In this document: positions 46,362-58,889 of the stretch, in pieces | Numbering within the stretch: the first letter of the stretch is position 1 | Layout of the letters: every line of letters starts with the position of its first letter | Source: Antedon mediterranea | Taxonomy: Eukaryota > Echinodermata > Crinoidea > Comatulida > Antedonidae | DNA: 64,000 nucleotides | Direction: 5' to 3' | Assembly: GCF_964355755.1 (NCBI RefSeq) | Contig: NC_092675.1 | Location: 12,105,312 to 12,169,311 of the forward strand | Made by a program: the position numbers and the translations under genes | Notes under the pieces: model-generated | Told to the model about the DNA's origin: nothing | The model's database searches: none | What the model saw: the letters and a program-made list of their open reading frames with translations, nothing else

Positions 46362-46827
46362 TTTTTTTTTGTTTTCGCGCCGCGGCTCTAGCCAGCTATG
46401 TCCCAGGAGGACAATTCATTAATAAGCTGTTTCATAGCGGTAGCTTTAGTATCTAAGGCTGACAGTTTTGTGAATTTGGAAACTCGACTATAATTTATAG
46501 GTAGCTGCTGGACCCAAAAAACGTCTGGGAGAAGAGAGTCTATATGAAAGCCTTTGCTGATAATACAGTATTATTGAGATGTAGACGGAAATCTGTAAAA
46601 TCTTGTTCAATAAATAATAACTTCGTCTTGCTGTCAACCAGGCCGGTATTATAATAAGTCACTGTCAAATAATCATTCGATAATGGTCAAAACTTTATTT
46701 TGGCTCTGTCAACATAAAGGGAGGTATTTTTTTGACTGTCAATCTAGGCCAAGGTTATAATAATACGCCGTCAGATATTAAATCATTGAAACAGTCCTGG
46801 TAAAATTTTTTTTGGTTATCAGATGCC

Positions 46828-46846
46828 GGGGGGGGGGGGGGGGGGG
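46828..46846. repeat. G homopolymer run
   Basis: About 17-19 consecutive G's. Such runs are prone to sequencing error and to G-quadruplex formation. Confidence 0.9.
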
Positions 46847-47256
46847 TCCAATCAATTATCGTCAGAAGGTGAACAATCAGTCTAGGTAGCAGCAGCAGAT
46901 TATTATTAACGCCTGCTCCATTAATTAATCCAGAAAAAGGTTTGTACATTATCTATTTGTTTATTAGCCTTCTCCTAACACAATTATATTTTCTTTAAAA
47001 AAAGGTTTTATAAGTGGTTTCAACATTTACGATAGTAATTTCACAGTTCTGTGTCTGGACGCAAGTTCATAGACCTACTAGTTATATTATTCATATTAAC
47101 TGATACTTACTCTTCATTTACCGTAAAGTTCAGTTTTAATGAAATATATAATATAAATTGGCTTCGTAACAATTAATTAGTGTTGAAAAGGTTAGTTTTT
47201 TGGTGATAGGTGAAAATGACATGTCACTTCGTAATCAATTTATTTTTTTGGTATAA

Positions 47257-47617
47257 AGGCCCAATTACACTATGACGATAACGACGGACGATAAATATAT
47301 AGCATGCATTTTTTTTACATAAACCAAAAGAAATTAGAAAGGTTTTCGTTCTAGACCTATAGGATAATCATTTATGCTGTCTTTGATAAAAATAAAGTTT
47401 TTCAAATTCCAATCAAATGACGTCATGATAAATAAAAACAATAAAATCGCTGTATTGTCACGATATTATTGGTCTTACTAATCATGACGTCATTTGATTG
47501 GACGTGTGAAAATATAATTTTCATCAAAGGAATTGTTTATATTTCTTTTGGTTTATGTATTAAAAATGCACATTTGTCTATTTATCGTCGATCGTTATCG
47601 TCCTAGTGTATGGGCCT
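47257..47617. mobile_element. ~360-bp palindromic MITE (AGGCCCA ends)
   Basis: The ends AGGCCCAATTACACTATGAC and a diverged inverted copy enclose further inverted words: ACATAAACCAAAAGAAAT / ATTTCTTTTGGTTTATGT, and CAATCAAATGACGTCATGA / TCATGACGTCATTTGATTG. Nearly the whole element can fold on itself. The target duplication is uncertain. Confidence 0.8.
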
Positions 47618-47929
47618 TATGCTGTAAATGTTCAATTAATTGATCATTCCGATTTGATTAGTTGGACTCTTGCACAGTTGCTGTCTAATCGTTGTTGTGT
47701 AATATCATTTCGAACCATATTAAAATCATAAAGATATTCATATTCCTTAACATGTGGCTGTGCATGGAAGTCCGGTCTACAAAAACTCGGGCCCGGGATC
47801 ATTGTTATTGGGCCTGAAAGTGTTGGTGAATTCATAATTATACTTAATATTATATTTATATATATATATATAATTATATTATTATACAATTGAAAGCAAA
47901 ACCCGTTGAATCTCAAATCATTAGGACTA

Positions 47930-48960
47930 GAAATTTGGCTTATCAATCAAATAAATACTTTCGTTCAAAATGAAACTCCAACCTCTCTAATCAAAAGATT
48001 GAACTCGAAAACGGACCGTTTTTTGAATTGGGTATGTTGAAACATTTCAATATTCATTTAAAAAAGAACATTAATTATGGTATTGATCAGTGGCTATAGA
48101 GGCGTAAAAACCCTCGGTCAATATCATGTAAAATGCACTGTGGAAGGGTCATTATTAAGACTGCAAAATTGGGCTTATCAACAAATAAATACTTTCGTTC
48201 AAAATGTAAAATCAAGGCTGAAAAATTGGGCTTATCAACAACAAAATATTTTATTATTAGACGCGATAACATCAAGGATAGTCAGTATAATTATTAATAT
48301 AGCCACTGTTACTAGTTTTATTCTACATGCTAAAGTAAATAAAAATCCACTAGAAAACAAACCAGTCTGAATGTTATGCTTATTAGCCATGTTATGTTTG
48401 TTACTGTAGGCCTATGATTGTTTGCAATGTCCACATATTATTTCCGTGGGCATATCCATAGTGTATCACTCACAAAAAAGACGTGTGAGGTTCTTTCTTT
48501 AGATTTTGAAGAATGATTTGTGTTACAGGTTAAATGCTCAAGATATCGGCTAACGCCATGGGACCCTTGGCTTATCAATGAATAATAAATACAGTACTAC
48601 TTTCGTTCAATTGAAATCAGAATCTGACCGTTTCATTAAATTGGGTGTGATTAGGCCTAAACATATAATAATTTATTAAAAAGGTACAATAAAAACAAAT
48701 GCATCAGAGGCGTAAAGAACCCACGGTCAATATCATGTAAAATGTATATGGTATAAGCACTGTGGAAGGGGTCATTATTATTAAACTGGAAAATTCGGCT
48801 TATCAACAAATAAATACTTTCGTTTAAAATGTAAAATAAGACTGCAAAATTGGGCTTATCAACAAATAAAATACTTTTTTTTCAAAATGTAAAATTAAGA
48901 CTGGAAAATTGGGCTTATAAACAAATAAATACTTTTTTTCAAAATGTAAGAAAACATTTT
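47930..48960. repeat. Dispersed and tandem ~60-bp repeat (TTGGGCTTATCAACAAATAAA)
   Basis: The unit TTGGGCTTATCAACAAATAA-ATACTTTCGTTCAAAATG recurs at about 48168-48250 (two copies) and 48790-48960 (three copies), with diverged copies near 47940 and 48570. A GAGGCGTAAA...CAATATCATGTAAAATG block is also duplicated (48100 and 48708). No gene recognised. Confidence 0.75.
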
Positions 48961-48974
48961 TAAATATAATCCTT

Positions 48975-49130
48975 AAGCTCTGTCTATACTATCAAACTAA
49001 ATATGATGTGCCCATATTATATAGACATGACGATGTCATATCACTACGATATTCGGGCATATTACTACCATATTTGGGCACATCACACTTTTTTTTTGTT
49101 AAACTAGTTGGGACAGTGTAGACACAGAAC
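48975..49130. mobile_element. ~156-bp MITE (AAGCTCTGTCTA ends)
   Basis: Imperfect inverted ends AAGCTCTGTCTATACTATC and GTTCTGTGTCTACACTGTC, followed by ATGATGTGCCCA on one side and TGGGCACATCAC on the other. The centre has ATTCGGGCATATTACTACC. Probably a small DNA-transposon derivative. Confidence 0.7.
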
Positions 49131-50160
49131 TATGTGATCGAAACATAAGTCGGAATTGGACTGACGCGATTGATTTAATTGGGTATTTTTATTAATGTAA
49201 CGATTCATTAAAAACTATAATACCGATGCGCGTTTGGTATTGATCAATGGTGCAAAAAACCCTGAGAAATAATGTTATAACGCGATTTGGTGATAGCTTA
49301 GCAACAATACAACCCATATACTATTATTATAAATACCTATATTACAAATCCATTCATATAACTTTTCATCGCGAACCGAAAATGTATAAATGTTATTCTA
49401 CAGACAGTAATTATATATTCAAAAGCCATATTATTATTATTATCAATACCTAAATGCGATAGTAATAACCACATAAACATACATTATTCCTATTACAAGT
49501 TTGTGCGTTTAATTCTAGAAAGAAACGACTGTGCTGACAGTCCAATGACATAAATCACAAGTAAAGTCCCAATTGTTCACTTGCGTTTTGATTGGCCGAC
49601 CTATTATATTAAATTAATGAAGACTGTTCTTACAACTGTCCAGTCAAAAAGTTACGCGGCGTTTTTTGTAAGAAATATTTCTTGTTAAAATCTATTCTGT
49701 ATTTTGAAACCATTGATGTTTTAAAAATCTCGAAAAGAAGCACACTGGGCTTCTTCTCATGGTAAACATCTTTTCTTTGCAAAATATATCGATATGTCAT
49801 CCATGGTTGGCATATATATGCCAACCATTGTTAATTTTATGCTATAATATGGTCAATAAATGTTTCTTGAATTGAATTGAATTGAATGCCTGACGACTCC
49901 TCGAAAATACAATGATGGATCGCCAAGTCTGTCGGTCTTCAGTTTGATGATATACTCTGTGTTGTCCAATTAATATTTTTATCCGGTCAATCCATGACTT
50001 TGGATGTCCTGACCTCCGGGCTCGCTCGATTGTTTACCATGCAAAAATATCTTTTCTATAGCCAACGCATAATAGCGTTTATATATCTATATATATACGG
50101 TAATTATTATAATTTCGTATTGCTCAATGTGTAAAAGTTAAGAAAAAGAATTAGCCGTTG
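49131..50160. other. Non-coding region, nothing clear
   Basis: No recognisable gene. A short block near 49640-49690 (GCGTTTTTTGTAAGAAATATTT) recurs near 13280 and, inverted, near 60100, so an old interspersed repeat is present. Confidence 0.4.
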
Positions 50161-50950
50161 TCTTCGATCTTGTAGGGGACCAGAATAGGAAATTTTAGAA
50201 ATTGCTGTCAATGGTATTTTCGTACATCCCAAAGCCATGGGTAGTACTGTTTGCTGTCAATGGCATTTCCGTATATCCCAAAGGGTATTAGTTACAATGT
50301 AAAAGGGATTTTGACGTGTGGCTTGATTAAATCTTGTATGGCCCAACTTACAGGATAAAGTTGCTGTCAATGGTATTTTTGTGCACCCCAATGTGTGACA
50401 GTTACAATGCAAAAGGAATTAGCCGTGTGGCAACTTACACGATAAAGTTGCTGACAATGGAATTCCAAAGGGTAATAGTTAACAATGTAAAAGGGATTTT
50501 ATCGTGTGGCTCTTCGCATGATTAAATTTTGTAGGGCCCAACAGGCATTTTTGGGCTACTGTCTGTGGAAACTTACAGGATAAAGTTGCTGTCAATGGTA
50601 TTTTTGTGAATCCCAATGTGTAACAGTTACAATGCAAAAGGAATTAGCTGTGTGGCTCTTGACATGAATAACACCAATTTTTAGTGGTCACTTGGGGCTA
50701 CTGTCTCCAGCAACTTACAGGATAAAGTTGCTGTCATTGCTGTTTTAACATTCTATACAGTGCATATGCGGACACTGTCCAACAACTTTTATCCGTGTGG
50801 CTTTTCACATGATTAAATCCATTTTTTACCCCTCCTATTTGGTGTCTCCAGGGAAAATTTACAGGATATGACCCGGCAGCAATATTGATTATTGAATCTT
50901 AGACATATATCTACAGAATCAGCCCATCAAACCTTTTGTGGCTTTTCACA
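50160..50950. repeat. Degenerate tandem repeat (TACAGGATAAAGTTGCTGTCA)
   Basis: Blocks ACAGGATAAAGTTGCTGTCA, ATGGTATTTTTGTG, TACAATGCAAAAGGAATTAG and GTGTGGCT...CACATGATTAAAT recur about six times at irregular 95-140-bp spacing. The unit often has ACTTACAGG, which looks like a splice acceptor. No coding potential was seen. Confidence 0.7.
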
Positions 50951-51068
50951 TGAATAAATTCTCTGGGCACCCAGTCTAATAGTGAAGAACATTTGTTTGT
51001 GTTGTATCCTTTTTATTGGTATCTCACATAAATGGCTAAGCTGGCTTTTCCCCTCTGTCTACTTACAG

Positions 51069-51203
51069 TGCAGGCAAACTGCAAGCCATGGATTCATTGG
51101 AGTCAGTGGAGTCAACGTCCCACGTGACCATGTTAATTGCAATTCAAGCGAGTCAGTACGAAGTGTAACTGCACTATTGTACCAAAAGTGCGAGGCACCA
51201 TAA
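51069..51203 (+). CDS. Candidate terminal exon, unknown protein
   Basis: A pyrimidine-rich CCCCTCTGTCTACTTACAG precedes 51069, and from there a phase-0 frame of 44 codons runs to TAA at 51201-51203. AATAAA follows at 51270-51275, so acceptor, stop and poly(A) signal are in sensible order. The peptide has three Cys (CRQTASHGF near its start, DHVNC in the middle, LLYQKCEAP at its end) and more balanced codon use than its surroundings. No family is recognised and no upstream exon was found. A chance frame is possible. Confidence 0.3.
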   Translation, partial: CRQTASHGFIGVSGVNVPRDHVNCNSSESVRSVTALLYQKCEAP

Positions 51204-51364
51204 AACATATTAAATAATTTAATATAAATTAGTATGTTCATATGAAACATTAGAGAGGAGTAATTATAAAATAAAATCATTATTTTATGTTATGTTGTTC
51301 TAAACATACCCTACTACTACTGTAATCTACTGTATTCGTCCATTGACAGCGTTGATAAAGAAGC

Positions 51365-51426
51365 TACTGGTAGGCCTAGACCGTACTAGGCATACAACTG
51401 GTAGGCCTAGACCGTACTAGGCATAC
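51365..51426. repeat. Tandem duplication of ~31 bp
   Basis: CTGGTAGGCCTAGACCGTAC followed by TAGGCATACA occurs twice in direct succession. Confidence 0.9.
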
Positions 51427-52153
51427 AGCGAATAGCCCTCTCTACTATGGCGAGCGGGCTACAGTATACTATAGGAGCTAGGCTTCTTAGACGGTGACCA
51501 GGCACCACCTAACTACCACTAACTGTAAACATCGAAGTCGCATCTGGATATTCGAAATTGTTAACATAATTACATTAACGGTAGGTGATTCATAAATGTT
51601 TATGAATTGTACACACATATTAACGAAGGCTTATTATTCGAAGGCTCGCACTTGTTGGTATTTTTTCAGTTGAATTACCGTCATGGATTGCATGCATTGC
51701 GTGCCTTGTTGACTTGCACTTTGGCAACACTCACAGTGCAGCTTGTATTGTAATCATCTTCCCTGAAAAATGTTTGTTTTATTTTTATCAAAAAAACTAG
51801 GTAAACAAGCTTCAACTGTATTGTAAATGTATCTGGGGCGGATCCAGGGGGGGGGGGGTGTCCACGGGTCCGGACCACCCCCCCCCCTAAATTTTAAGGG
51901 TGCCCTTTTTTTAGAGGTTCAATATTTTATTCGTGTGACATATTTGTGTGTATATTAGTATGCACAGAGTAGGCTACAATAACCCAAAAAATAAAAACAG
52001 AAATTTATCTCAATGCGCGCGATGTTAAGTTACGGCGGCCGATCAAAGAGCATCGTGGGAGGTGTTGACGCGTGATATCTCTACTCAAACTTCTAAAAAT
52101 AGATCGTTTAACATACTACAGAGGGCGCATGTAAACTTTTTTTGCGCTATTTT

Positions 52154-52352
52154 CAAGATTCCTCGTAAGGAGAGAGGGAGAAAGCGCAAACAGCAAGATT
52201 TGGCAGAACAAGCTAAACATTATGTCAAACTAGGTGGCTGGTTGTTACATACTAGTAATAATGATGAGCAGCTAGATACCTCTGGACCACCTATTTTTTT
52301 ACCCGCCGCCGCTGAAGTCTGTAATAATGATAGATTACCTCTACCTCTCTAG
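52154..52352 (+). pseudogene. Open frame inside copy B, unknown product
   Basis: About 65 codons beginning after an acceptor-like TTTTCAAG and ending in TAG. Composition is protein-like: KERGRKRKQQDLAEQ (basic) followed by KHYVKLGGWLLHTS. There is no Met in frame, so it would have to be an exon. It could be a remnant of the element's own protein or a captured fragment. No family recognised. Confidence 0.25.
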
Positions 52353-53948
52353 GAAGAAAACATGTGACTCTGAGAGGTTGCGGTAAACAGCAAAGAGTAT
52401 CGTGTTTCATGCCATGTGACCCAAAAAAAACTAGGTCTGTACTTTTAATTACGGTCTTCTGTCGGCGGTCTTCTGTCGGCGGTCTTTTTGAGCGACCGAT
52501 TGAACGTTCTGATACTAGATACTGGAATATATTATTTTTATTTTTCACGCCGCCCTTTTTAACATCTTTTTTTTGCCGACGTACTTTTGTTTAAGGGCTG
52601 CGTAAAGCCTAACATTTTTCCTGTGCAATGGAAAACTGCGTGTGCGAATACGTGAAATGTTTGATTCACACGACTAAATTCGCCTAGTCGAAAACAGGCT
52701 TTAAGAATTTCGTTTTCAATGCGAACGTCTACGAAAACTGCATTAAACGTGGCGCTTAATGTGTATAGGCTACTTCAGTTTTGTTAAGAAAAATATTTAT
52801 TTTATTTTTGGATTTAGGGTGGGGAGGACTATAACTTCTTTATATTTATCGTGACGATTTTTCAATCATAAAATAAAACGGGACACAATGACTTATAACT
52901 AGAGGCCTAATGTATTTTAAAAATATTCCATACCGAACGATTTATTCAAATAAAGAACATTTTTTATTAATTATTTTTTCCCAAACAAACTAAAGACAAG
53001 ATGACAAACCACCAATTGAAATTAAACAAAACTTTTATTAAACATTTTTAGTATCTATAATAATATATAATTATTTTTGTTTTCTTTCGATTATTATTAT
53101 TATTATATAGTATGTTAAACTAAATGATCAGAGCATGATCCTATAGAAATAAATGTTGTTATTTTGCAAAGCATTGTTTTGTTGAAGCTTTTGTTATTTA
53201 TTGATCCGTGGTTAAAATAGGAATTCGTAAAATAGCACAGCTTTTACATTCAGGAAATAAAACTAAAATGCATAGCATCATAATATACAAAAAAAATGAA
53301 CCGATGTTTTTTTCACTTTTAAACAATGATTGTACCATCATTGTACTGTTGTACATATTCCTATACAAAAACGAGTAAAGAAAATTATTAACAGAAACTT
53401 GACGACGAACTTACTCTATAATAATACCAATAAAGAATCAAAGGTAATAATAATCATTGTGATTTGATCAGGGAGATTTTACATCTCTCCCTGATTTGAA
53501 ATACAGAAGGCATGATACAAAAACAGAGCAACATTTTTTAACTGTATTATATAAACCGTATTTATGTTACTGTATATTTTTGGCAGCGGAAACGGCGCTC
53601 CAACCCCCAACCACATTTGTGGATAAAATACAGTATTCATAAATTTATACTGTATTTTGAGTACCCTTTTCTGCGCCAAAAAAAAAAGAGCGTTATTTTA
53701 ATTTGCTGAGTTAAAATGTTGAACATTTAATTTTCACAATGTAATAATACTTAATAGTGCACAGGAAGAGACTGTTTATGTAGTTAATTTATGCAAGCAT
53801 CCACATATTGTTCATTTGGCTAGTAGTCTTTTGTGTCTATAGTCCTTCTATTCTGCATTATGCTGATTAATTCATTTTTTTGGTTAAGTGAAATGTCAAC
53901 TTACTATTTTTTTGTAGACATAGGTTGCATCGTTTAATAATATTATAA

Positions 53949-54415
53949 TTGTTATTTTTTGTAAACAAAATATTGTCCCCTTATAGAATCACAAAAAAAT
54001 GTTTTTTTTGCGATGACGTCATTTTACGTTTCACATTCACTACGCGAATCTCGCGATGTCAGTGTGCTAGACCAATCTTTCCGGAAGATAACGTCATCAC
54101 GTCAAAAAATTTGAATGATGTGGGTCACCTATTTTTATCTTTGCAGTATTTTATCAATCAATCAATTTTAATCTGTTATAGCTCCTCCGAATAAAAAGTG
54201 ATACCCATGAATGTGTATACTGTACAACGACCCAAAATATACAGAATTCACCATATAACAACAAAATATTATATTATTTTATTCTATAATAATTCTAATA
54301 ATAATTTTCTGTGCGCAATATTCTAAAGTAAGTAACGTAATGACGTGCAAGCAAGTGGATTTTGCTGTGCAGATAACTAAACTCGTCAAAGTAGGCCTAA
54401 CGAGTTCAAGTCTAG
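53949..54415 (+). mobile_element. Helentron-like fragment with 3' end
   Basis: Shares GATGACGTCATTTTACG, GTGGGTCACCTATTT, TTTTAATCTGTTATAGC and a terminal GTGCAGATAACTAAACTCGTC with the element at 41716-43244, and ends AAGTCTAG before T. The hairpin arm is altered by an inserted TAGGCC-type block. 5'-truncated and nested in copy B. Confidence 0.7.
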
Positions 54416-55147
54416 TTTAATTCGTTTATTTATTTTAAATTGTAATATTATTTTAACTAGTTGGATGGCGATCAGTTGACAAGTAATTTTTTTTTTAGGG
54501 CCAACGTGGCCAATAAGAATGTCTTTTTAAGGGGTCAAAAAGCTTGCTGAATGCTGCTGGCCTACACCTACCATGTTGTTCGTTTAGGCGACCCACCTAG
54601 GCGTATTAAATTAGTCAACAAAGCAAAGACAGTAGCCTACTATTGTTGTATTCGAATATGCTTTGTTTTATTTATCTTTTAAGAACAATGGTATTTGCGT
54701 GTGGCTTTTGCTTCGGAACTGAATATAGTACGTCCATGAGTTGGGAGGTCTAAGTTACAAAAGTTATTCGAAATTACGGATTACATCTCGGGTCCTCCGT
54801 GCATGGAGTATGTTTTAGTTACCATATGAAGGAATATATATATTTATTGTAAATATTGTATTTATTTTGACCACTTTGACCCTGGGAAAATAAATGGGGA
54901 ACATTGGTGGATTTTAGTTTTTTCAATTGTTTTATTATGAAAGCCTATATAGCATAGACCTACCAGTAACATTTCAAGTTTATTTGTTGTTTATTAGGCC
55001 TATTACTATTCTAGCTTTGTTCTCTAAAATTTAATAACTACGAAACACCCTACTTATCAAACTCTCATAATGGTCATAACTGAAAAACAACTTCAGTATA
55101 GTATAGTATAATTAAATAAATCTTGTATAAATCTGATTTTCATAAAC

Positions 55148-55298
55148 AGCAGAGCACATGTACACAATATGCATAGGGTGGAAGAACATTTAAAGAAAGA
55201 GCCTGTTATTGCTAGGGATGCGCGTAAAACAAAACAGTCCTTTGTATCCACGGCAGAGCACGTGTACACAATATGCATAGGGTGGAAGAACGTTTAAG
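55148..55298. repeat. Short direct duplication (about 105 bp apart)
   Basis: GTACACAATATGCATAGGGT followed by GGAAGAACNTTTAA occurs at 55158 and 55263, preceded in both by GGCAGAGCAC or GCAGAGCAC. Confidence 0.85.
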
Positions 55299-56325
55299 GA
55301 AACGGTCCTCTGCCGATCCTTTGGATCGTCGGAGCACATGGCCAAAACAATGTCGTTTCTTAATATGCGCACAACCATGTGACATTGACTGAATTGATAA
55401 TATAAATTAATGAAGTATTTTATGATGATATTCATAAAATAAGGACACACTTAACATATAAACAATGCATACATTTCAAAGAACTGAAATACTGAATCTT
55501 CCTAAACATTCAAATCAAGCTATTTAGTATTATATTCGGCTATACAAAAAAAACCGTATACGGTACAGTATAGGCTAAATGAAGCCTACGGGGTTTCCCC
55601 ATTTATTTTATGTATGTATACGTACACGACAGTATATGTATAGACCGGGAAATAGGTCTACATTATCAGCCGATTTTTTTGTTGTCATAGGACCTGACCC
55701 TAAAAATGCATTTTTATCGTTGTGTTCGACGCAAAATTGATTTCAAAATAGTATTACATTGAACCGCGATGTTCGCGTTAATCGCGTCTTTTTACCGACG
55801 TAATAGTAATGAGTACAATTAATGAGCTTGATTAAGACGTTTAACGCGTTAAACGGTCAAAGAAATCTGAACCGCGTTTCACGCATAATTAAAAACGGAA
55901 AAACTGCTCATTTAAATCAAATAAATTCAGTAATCAACATGAAAACAATGTGAATGCATCATCAATTGATAATAATAATAAATTATTATCATTTATGACC
56001 GTATCGGAAGTATGTTCATCTGGGACTTCCCCCGACATTTGCATTGAACGCAACAAAAAAAGATGTATCTGTTGTTAGTCGCCGCGTGCTTATAGGCTTA
56101 GGCTATGCTCACTTTGCTGTTTGCTAGCTAGCGCGCTAATAAAGTGTCATTTCCGGCGAACTAGAAAGGTGCCATTTATCATGGATTTTGCGTGCGAGAG
56201 TACCATTTCCGGCCATCTAAGTGTGTCCTGTAACAAAACTGTGGCTCAAATACTCAATGTCTGATGTGCCCTTTTTATCGGCGGAACCCCCCTTTGAAAA
56301 ATGTCTGGATCCGCCCCAGTGTATA

Positions 56326-57330
56326 TGGTACAGCAGGCTGGCTGTAATATTAAGATTGATGGCCTAGCCTAGGCAAATCTGTGAAGAGTACAATGTATAG
56401 GGCCTAGCTGGCATCTTCTGCAGGGACCCGATTGTCCCAGTCTGCCTGGTACTATGCATGTATTATTCTAGGCCTAGCCCTGAAAAAATCCCAGGCTAAG
56501 TTAATTAATTAACCTTCCTGTTATTACAAATGTCTGTCTAGTTTGCGTTATATATATTATTATATTTAAAATAACCGTCTAGGTCTACTTACCGACAAAT
56601 TAACAGCTCAGCTTTACACGATCAGGGGAAACCGCAGTCGAGTCGCGTCAATCTCTGTACAACAAACGGACATGCATCTATCTACATGTTTGTTGTTATT
56701 AGACCAGATCTCAGCTGTGTGGATGCTCATTAACATATCATACATATTTATGAGTTAGCTCTACCGGCCTAATTTTTGAGCTGACGAGTTAGGAAAAATG
56801 ATTATTATGAACTTATTTTGCTTTTTCTAAGTGAAATTAATAATTTTTTCGGATTTTTTTTCAGCGAAAGTGAACAACTTTATTATAACTACAAAATGGT
56901 CTATTAAAAATTTGATCTTCATTCTTCATGTTTTGGGGGATAATATATCTTTAAGAATAATGTTCATAAGAACTACAATTCAAAAAGAAAACATCAAACT
57001 TCCAGCTCAGGAATGGCAGTTTTGGTAAAGAAGAAACTATTTTAACAAGACCACCCAAGAAGTACTTTTAGCAGAAACAGGTAGGTCAAATTACAGTATA
57101 ATAAAATATACCCTATTTTTTACCTTATTTTGAGTCATTTGCAGCAGAAACAGGCCCTATATTATAAGAGATAGAGAGGGAATGTGTGCGCTTTTTGGTT
57201 GTACAACTTTTTGCTACTGTTTTATGGGTTTTCCTAAATACCAAGCCTAACTAAGTCCTATCAATTATAACCAGGGCCCTACCATTATTTATAAAGTAAA
57301 TTATATAAAATAGGATATACTTAGAAATCC
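56326..57330. other. Spacer, nothing recognised
   Basis: No gene. A fragment near 57080-57155 resembles the inverted-repeat element at 36602-36815. Confidence 0.4.
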
Positions 57331-57332
57331 AA

Positions 57333-57510
57333 AGGCAAATTACTGAAAAAAATGAAAATGCTGTGGGTATCAGTGGCTGGATCTCACTGGAGATCTCAAT
57401 GGAGATACCAAATAAAATAAGGAAAAAGCTAAATCAAAACGATAAAGTAAAACAGCCAGAAAAATTATCAGAGCTTTCGGGCAACACTAGCCCTTCATCA
57501 GTGCAAGAGT
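57333..57510 (-). repeat. Interspersed repeat with hammerhead-like core (copy 3)
   Basis: Third copy of the repeat at 11554-11712, with a short internal duplication of GGAGATCTCA-type sequence. On the minus strand CTGATGA, the GGGC/GCCC stem and GAAA lie at 57475-57501. The plus-strand open frame across it (57363-57599) is a by-product of the repeat. Confidence 0.7.
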
Positions 57511-57851
57511 ACTTAGACAAAGTAGATAGTATAAGCAGACAAGTGGTGCCTGAGTGGACTGGAATAAAAGAGTGGAAAACAAAGAAGATAGCTTGTTAGA
57601 TATAAACAATTTTGGAATGGATCTAAAAACCAACTCAAAAGGTGGTTAATATTGAAACCTAAATTTAAGTAGTCAATGGAATAATTTTACCACTCTGGGT
57701 GTATGTTGATAATTGCATTTTCCTTGTTTTGCAATTTACCTACAAATAAATAATTTGTTTTTCAAATATTCAGAAATATATCAGAATCATCAAAAGGAAC
57801 TATAGTGCGAAATATTATATATATTTTTAGAAATATTTATGCAAAATGTAC

Positions 57852-58030
57852 AGATATCTCTATTTAAAACTAAGATATCTTAGTTTTAAACAGAGATATC
57901 TTAGTTTTTAATAGATATCTTAGTTTTAAATAGAGATATCTCTATTTAAAACTATGATATCTCTATTTAAAACTATGATATCTCTATTTAAAACTAAAAT
58001 ATCTCTATTAAAAACTAAGATATCTTTATT
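57852..58030. repeat. Array of ~21-bp repeat AGATATCTNNNTTTAAA, left, with internal inversion
   Basis: About eight units of AGATATCT-(C)TATTTAAAACTA or its complement. The first units lie in alternating orientation, so the array is itself palindromic. It is followed by GAATAAATGACAATTTGGCG and CGCCATA, which have an inverted counterpart beside the right array at 59822-59988. Confidence 0.9.
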
Positions 58031-58141
58031 GCTTGAATAAATGACAATTTGGCGCGCCATACAAATGCAATGAGCTTTGGTGGTTAATTCAAACATTACT
58101 GCAGTGTAGTTGACTCAAGGTCAGCGGCTATCAATCAAATA

Positions 58142-58329
58142 CTGTATATTTCGGTGTATAAGTCGCAGTTTTGACACGCAAATTTGACCTCTAAATTAAG
58201 GGTGCGTCTTACTTATACACCGAACATAAATGCCTCACCACACATATCGTCACCTCGTTGGCTAGGCCTGAGTAGGCTAGATATTTTACTCTCAGTACAC
58301 AGGTGCGACTTATACACCGAAATATACGG
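58142..58329. mobile_element. 188-bp MITE of the GTATAAGTCGCAC family (copy 3), TA target
   Basis: The ends CTGTATATTTCGGTGTATAA and CCGTATATTTCGGTGTATAA (inverted) are flanked by TA (58140-58141 and 58330-58331). Almost only the ends remain, which makes it the shortest of the three copies and a good definition of the termini. Confidence 0.9.
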
Positions 58330-58889
58330 TAACCACTATTTTGCATTGCAGCTAGTCAGTTAAGTGGCATTCAAACACTAAATCAATTTAATGTTTTTAA
58401 CCATTATTTTCAGGCTGTTTTTGAAGAAATTGTGCTTAATTTATTCACACAATTAAAACTGGTTATATTTTTCGCAGCAGAAAAAGGACCTAAGAAAAAA
58501 AGGATTATGACACTTTTCTTTAATTACAATGGATCTGCCTTTGTGCGGATAACCAATTATTTCAAAAGTTTAAAATGCGTATATCTAAAGAATCACTAGA
58601 GCAGGTGCATCTAAAACATAATTGAATGATTGATGTTTAAACACAAAGTAATTAGCACAGAGGAGCTTCTGCTTCACAAACTGTCGCAGCATTTCTCTAG
58701 TCATACATAGAGAAAAAAATATTATTTAAAAGTTCAATGTGAAGGTCAGCATTCCCTATTAATAATTGACAAAGTGTGTCAATTTGAGTTGATAAGATTT
58801 CAATATATAAAGATGTCAAAATTAAATCCTTAGACAAACTACTGTGGTTGACAACTTGTTTTATTCATGTCGTTTACCATGCCATTCCG

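Larger units (their letters stand above)
51833..56320. mobile_element. 4.5-kb DNA transposon, copy B (TIR CTGGGGCGGATCCAG)
   Basis: The same 15-bp TIR as copy A, flanked by TGTAT on both sides (51828-51832 and 56321-56325). The first ~300 bp matches the inverted right end of copy A, and the last ~300 bp (about 56020-56320) the inverted left end. The middle is unlike copy A: it has an unidentified open frame (52154-52352), a Helentron-like fragment ending at 54415 and other unassigned DNA. It may be closer to a full-length element than copy A, but no transposase was identified. Confidence 0.85.

Noticed and set aside
57363-57599. 78-residue plus-strand frame (SELSGNTSPSSVQEYLDK)
   Set aside because: Most of it is the interspersed repeat with the hammerhead-like core read in an incidental frame; the same repeat elsewhere is not open.
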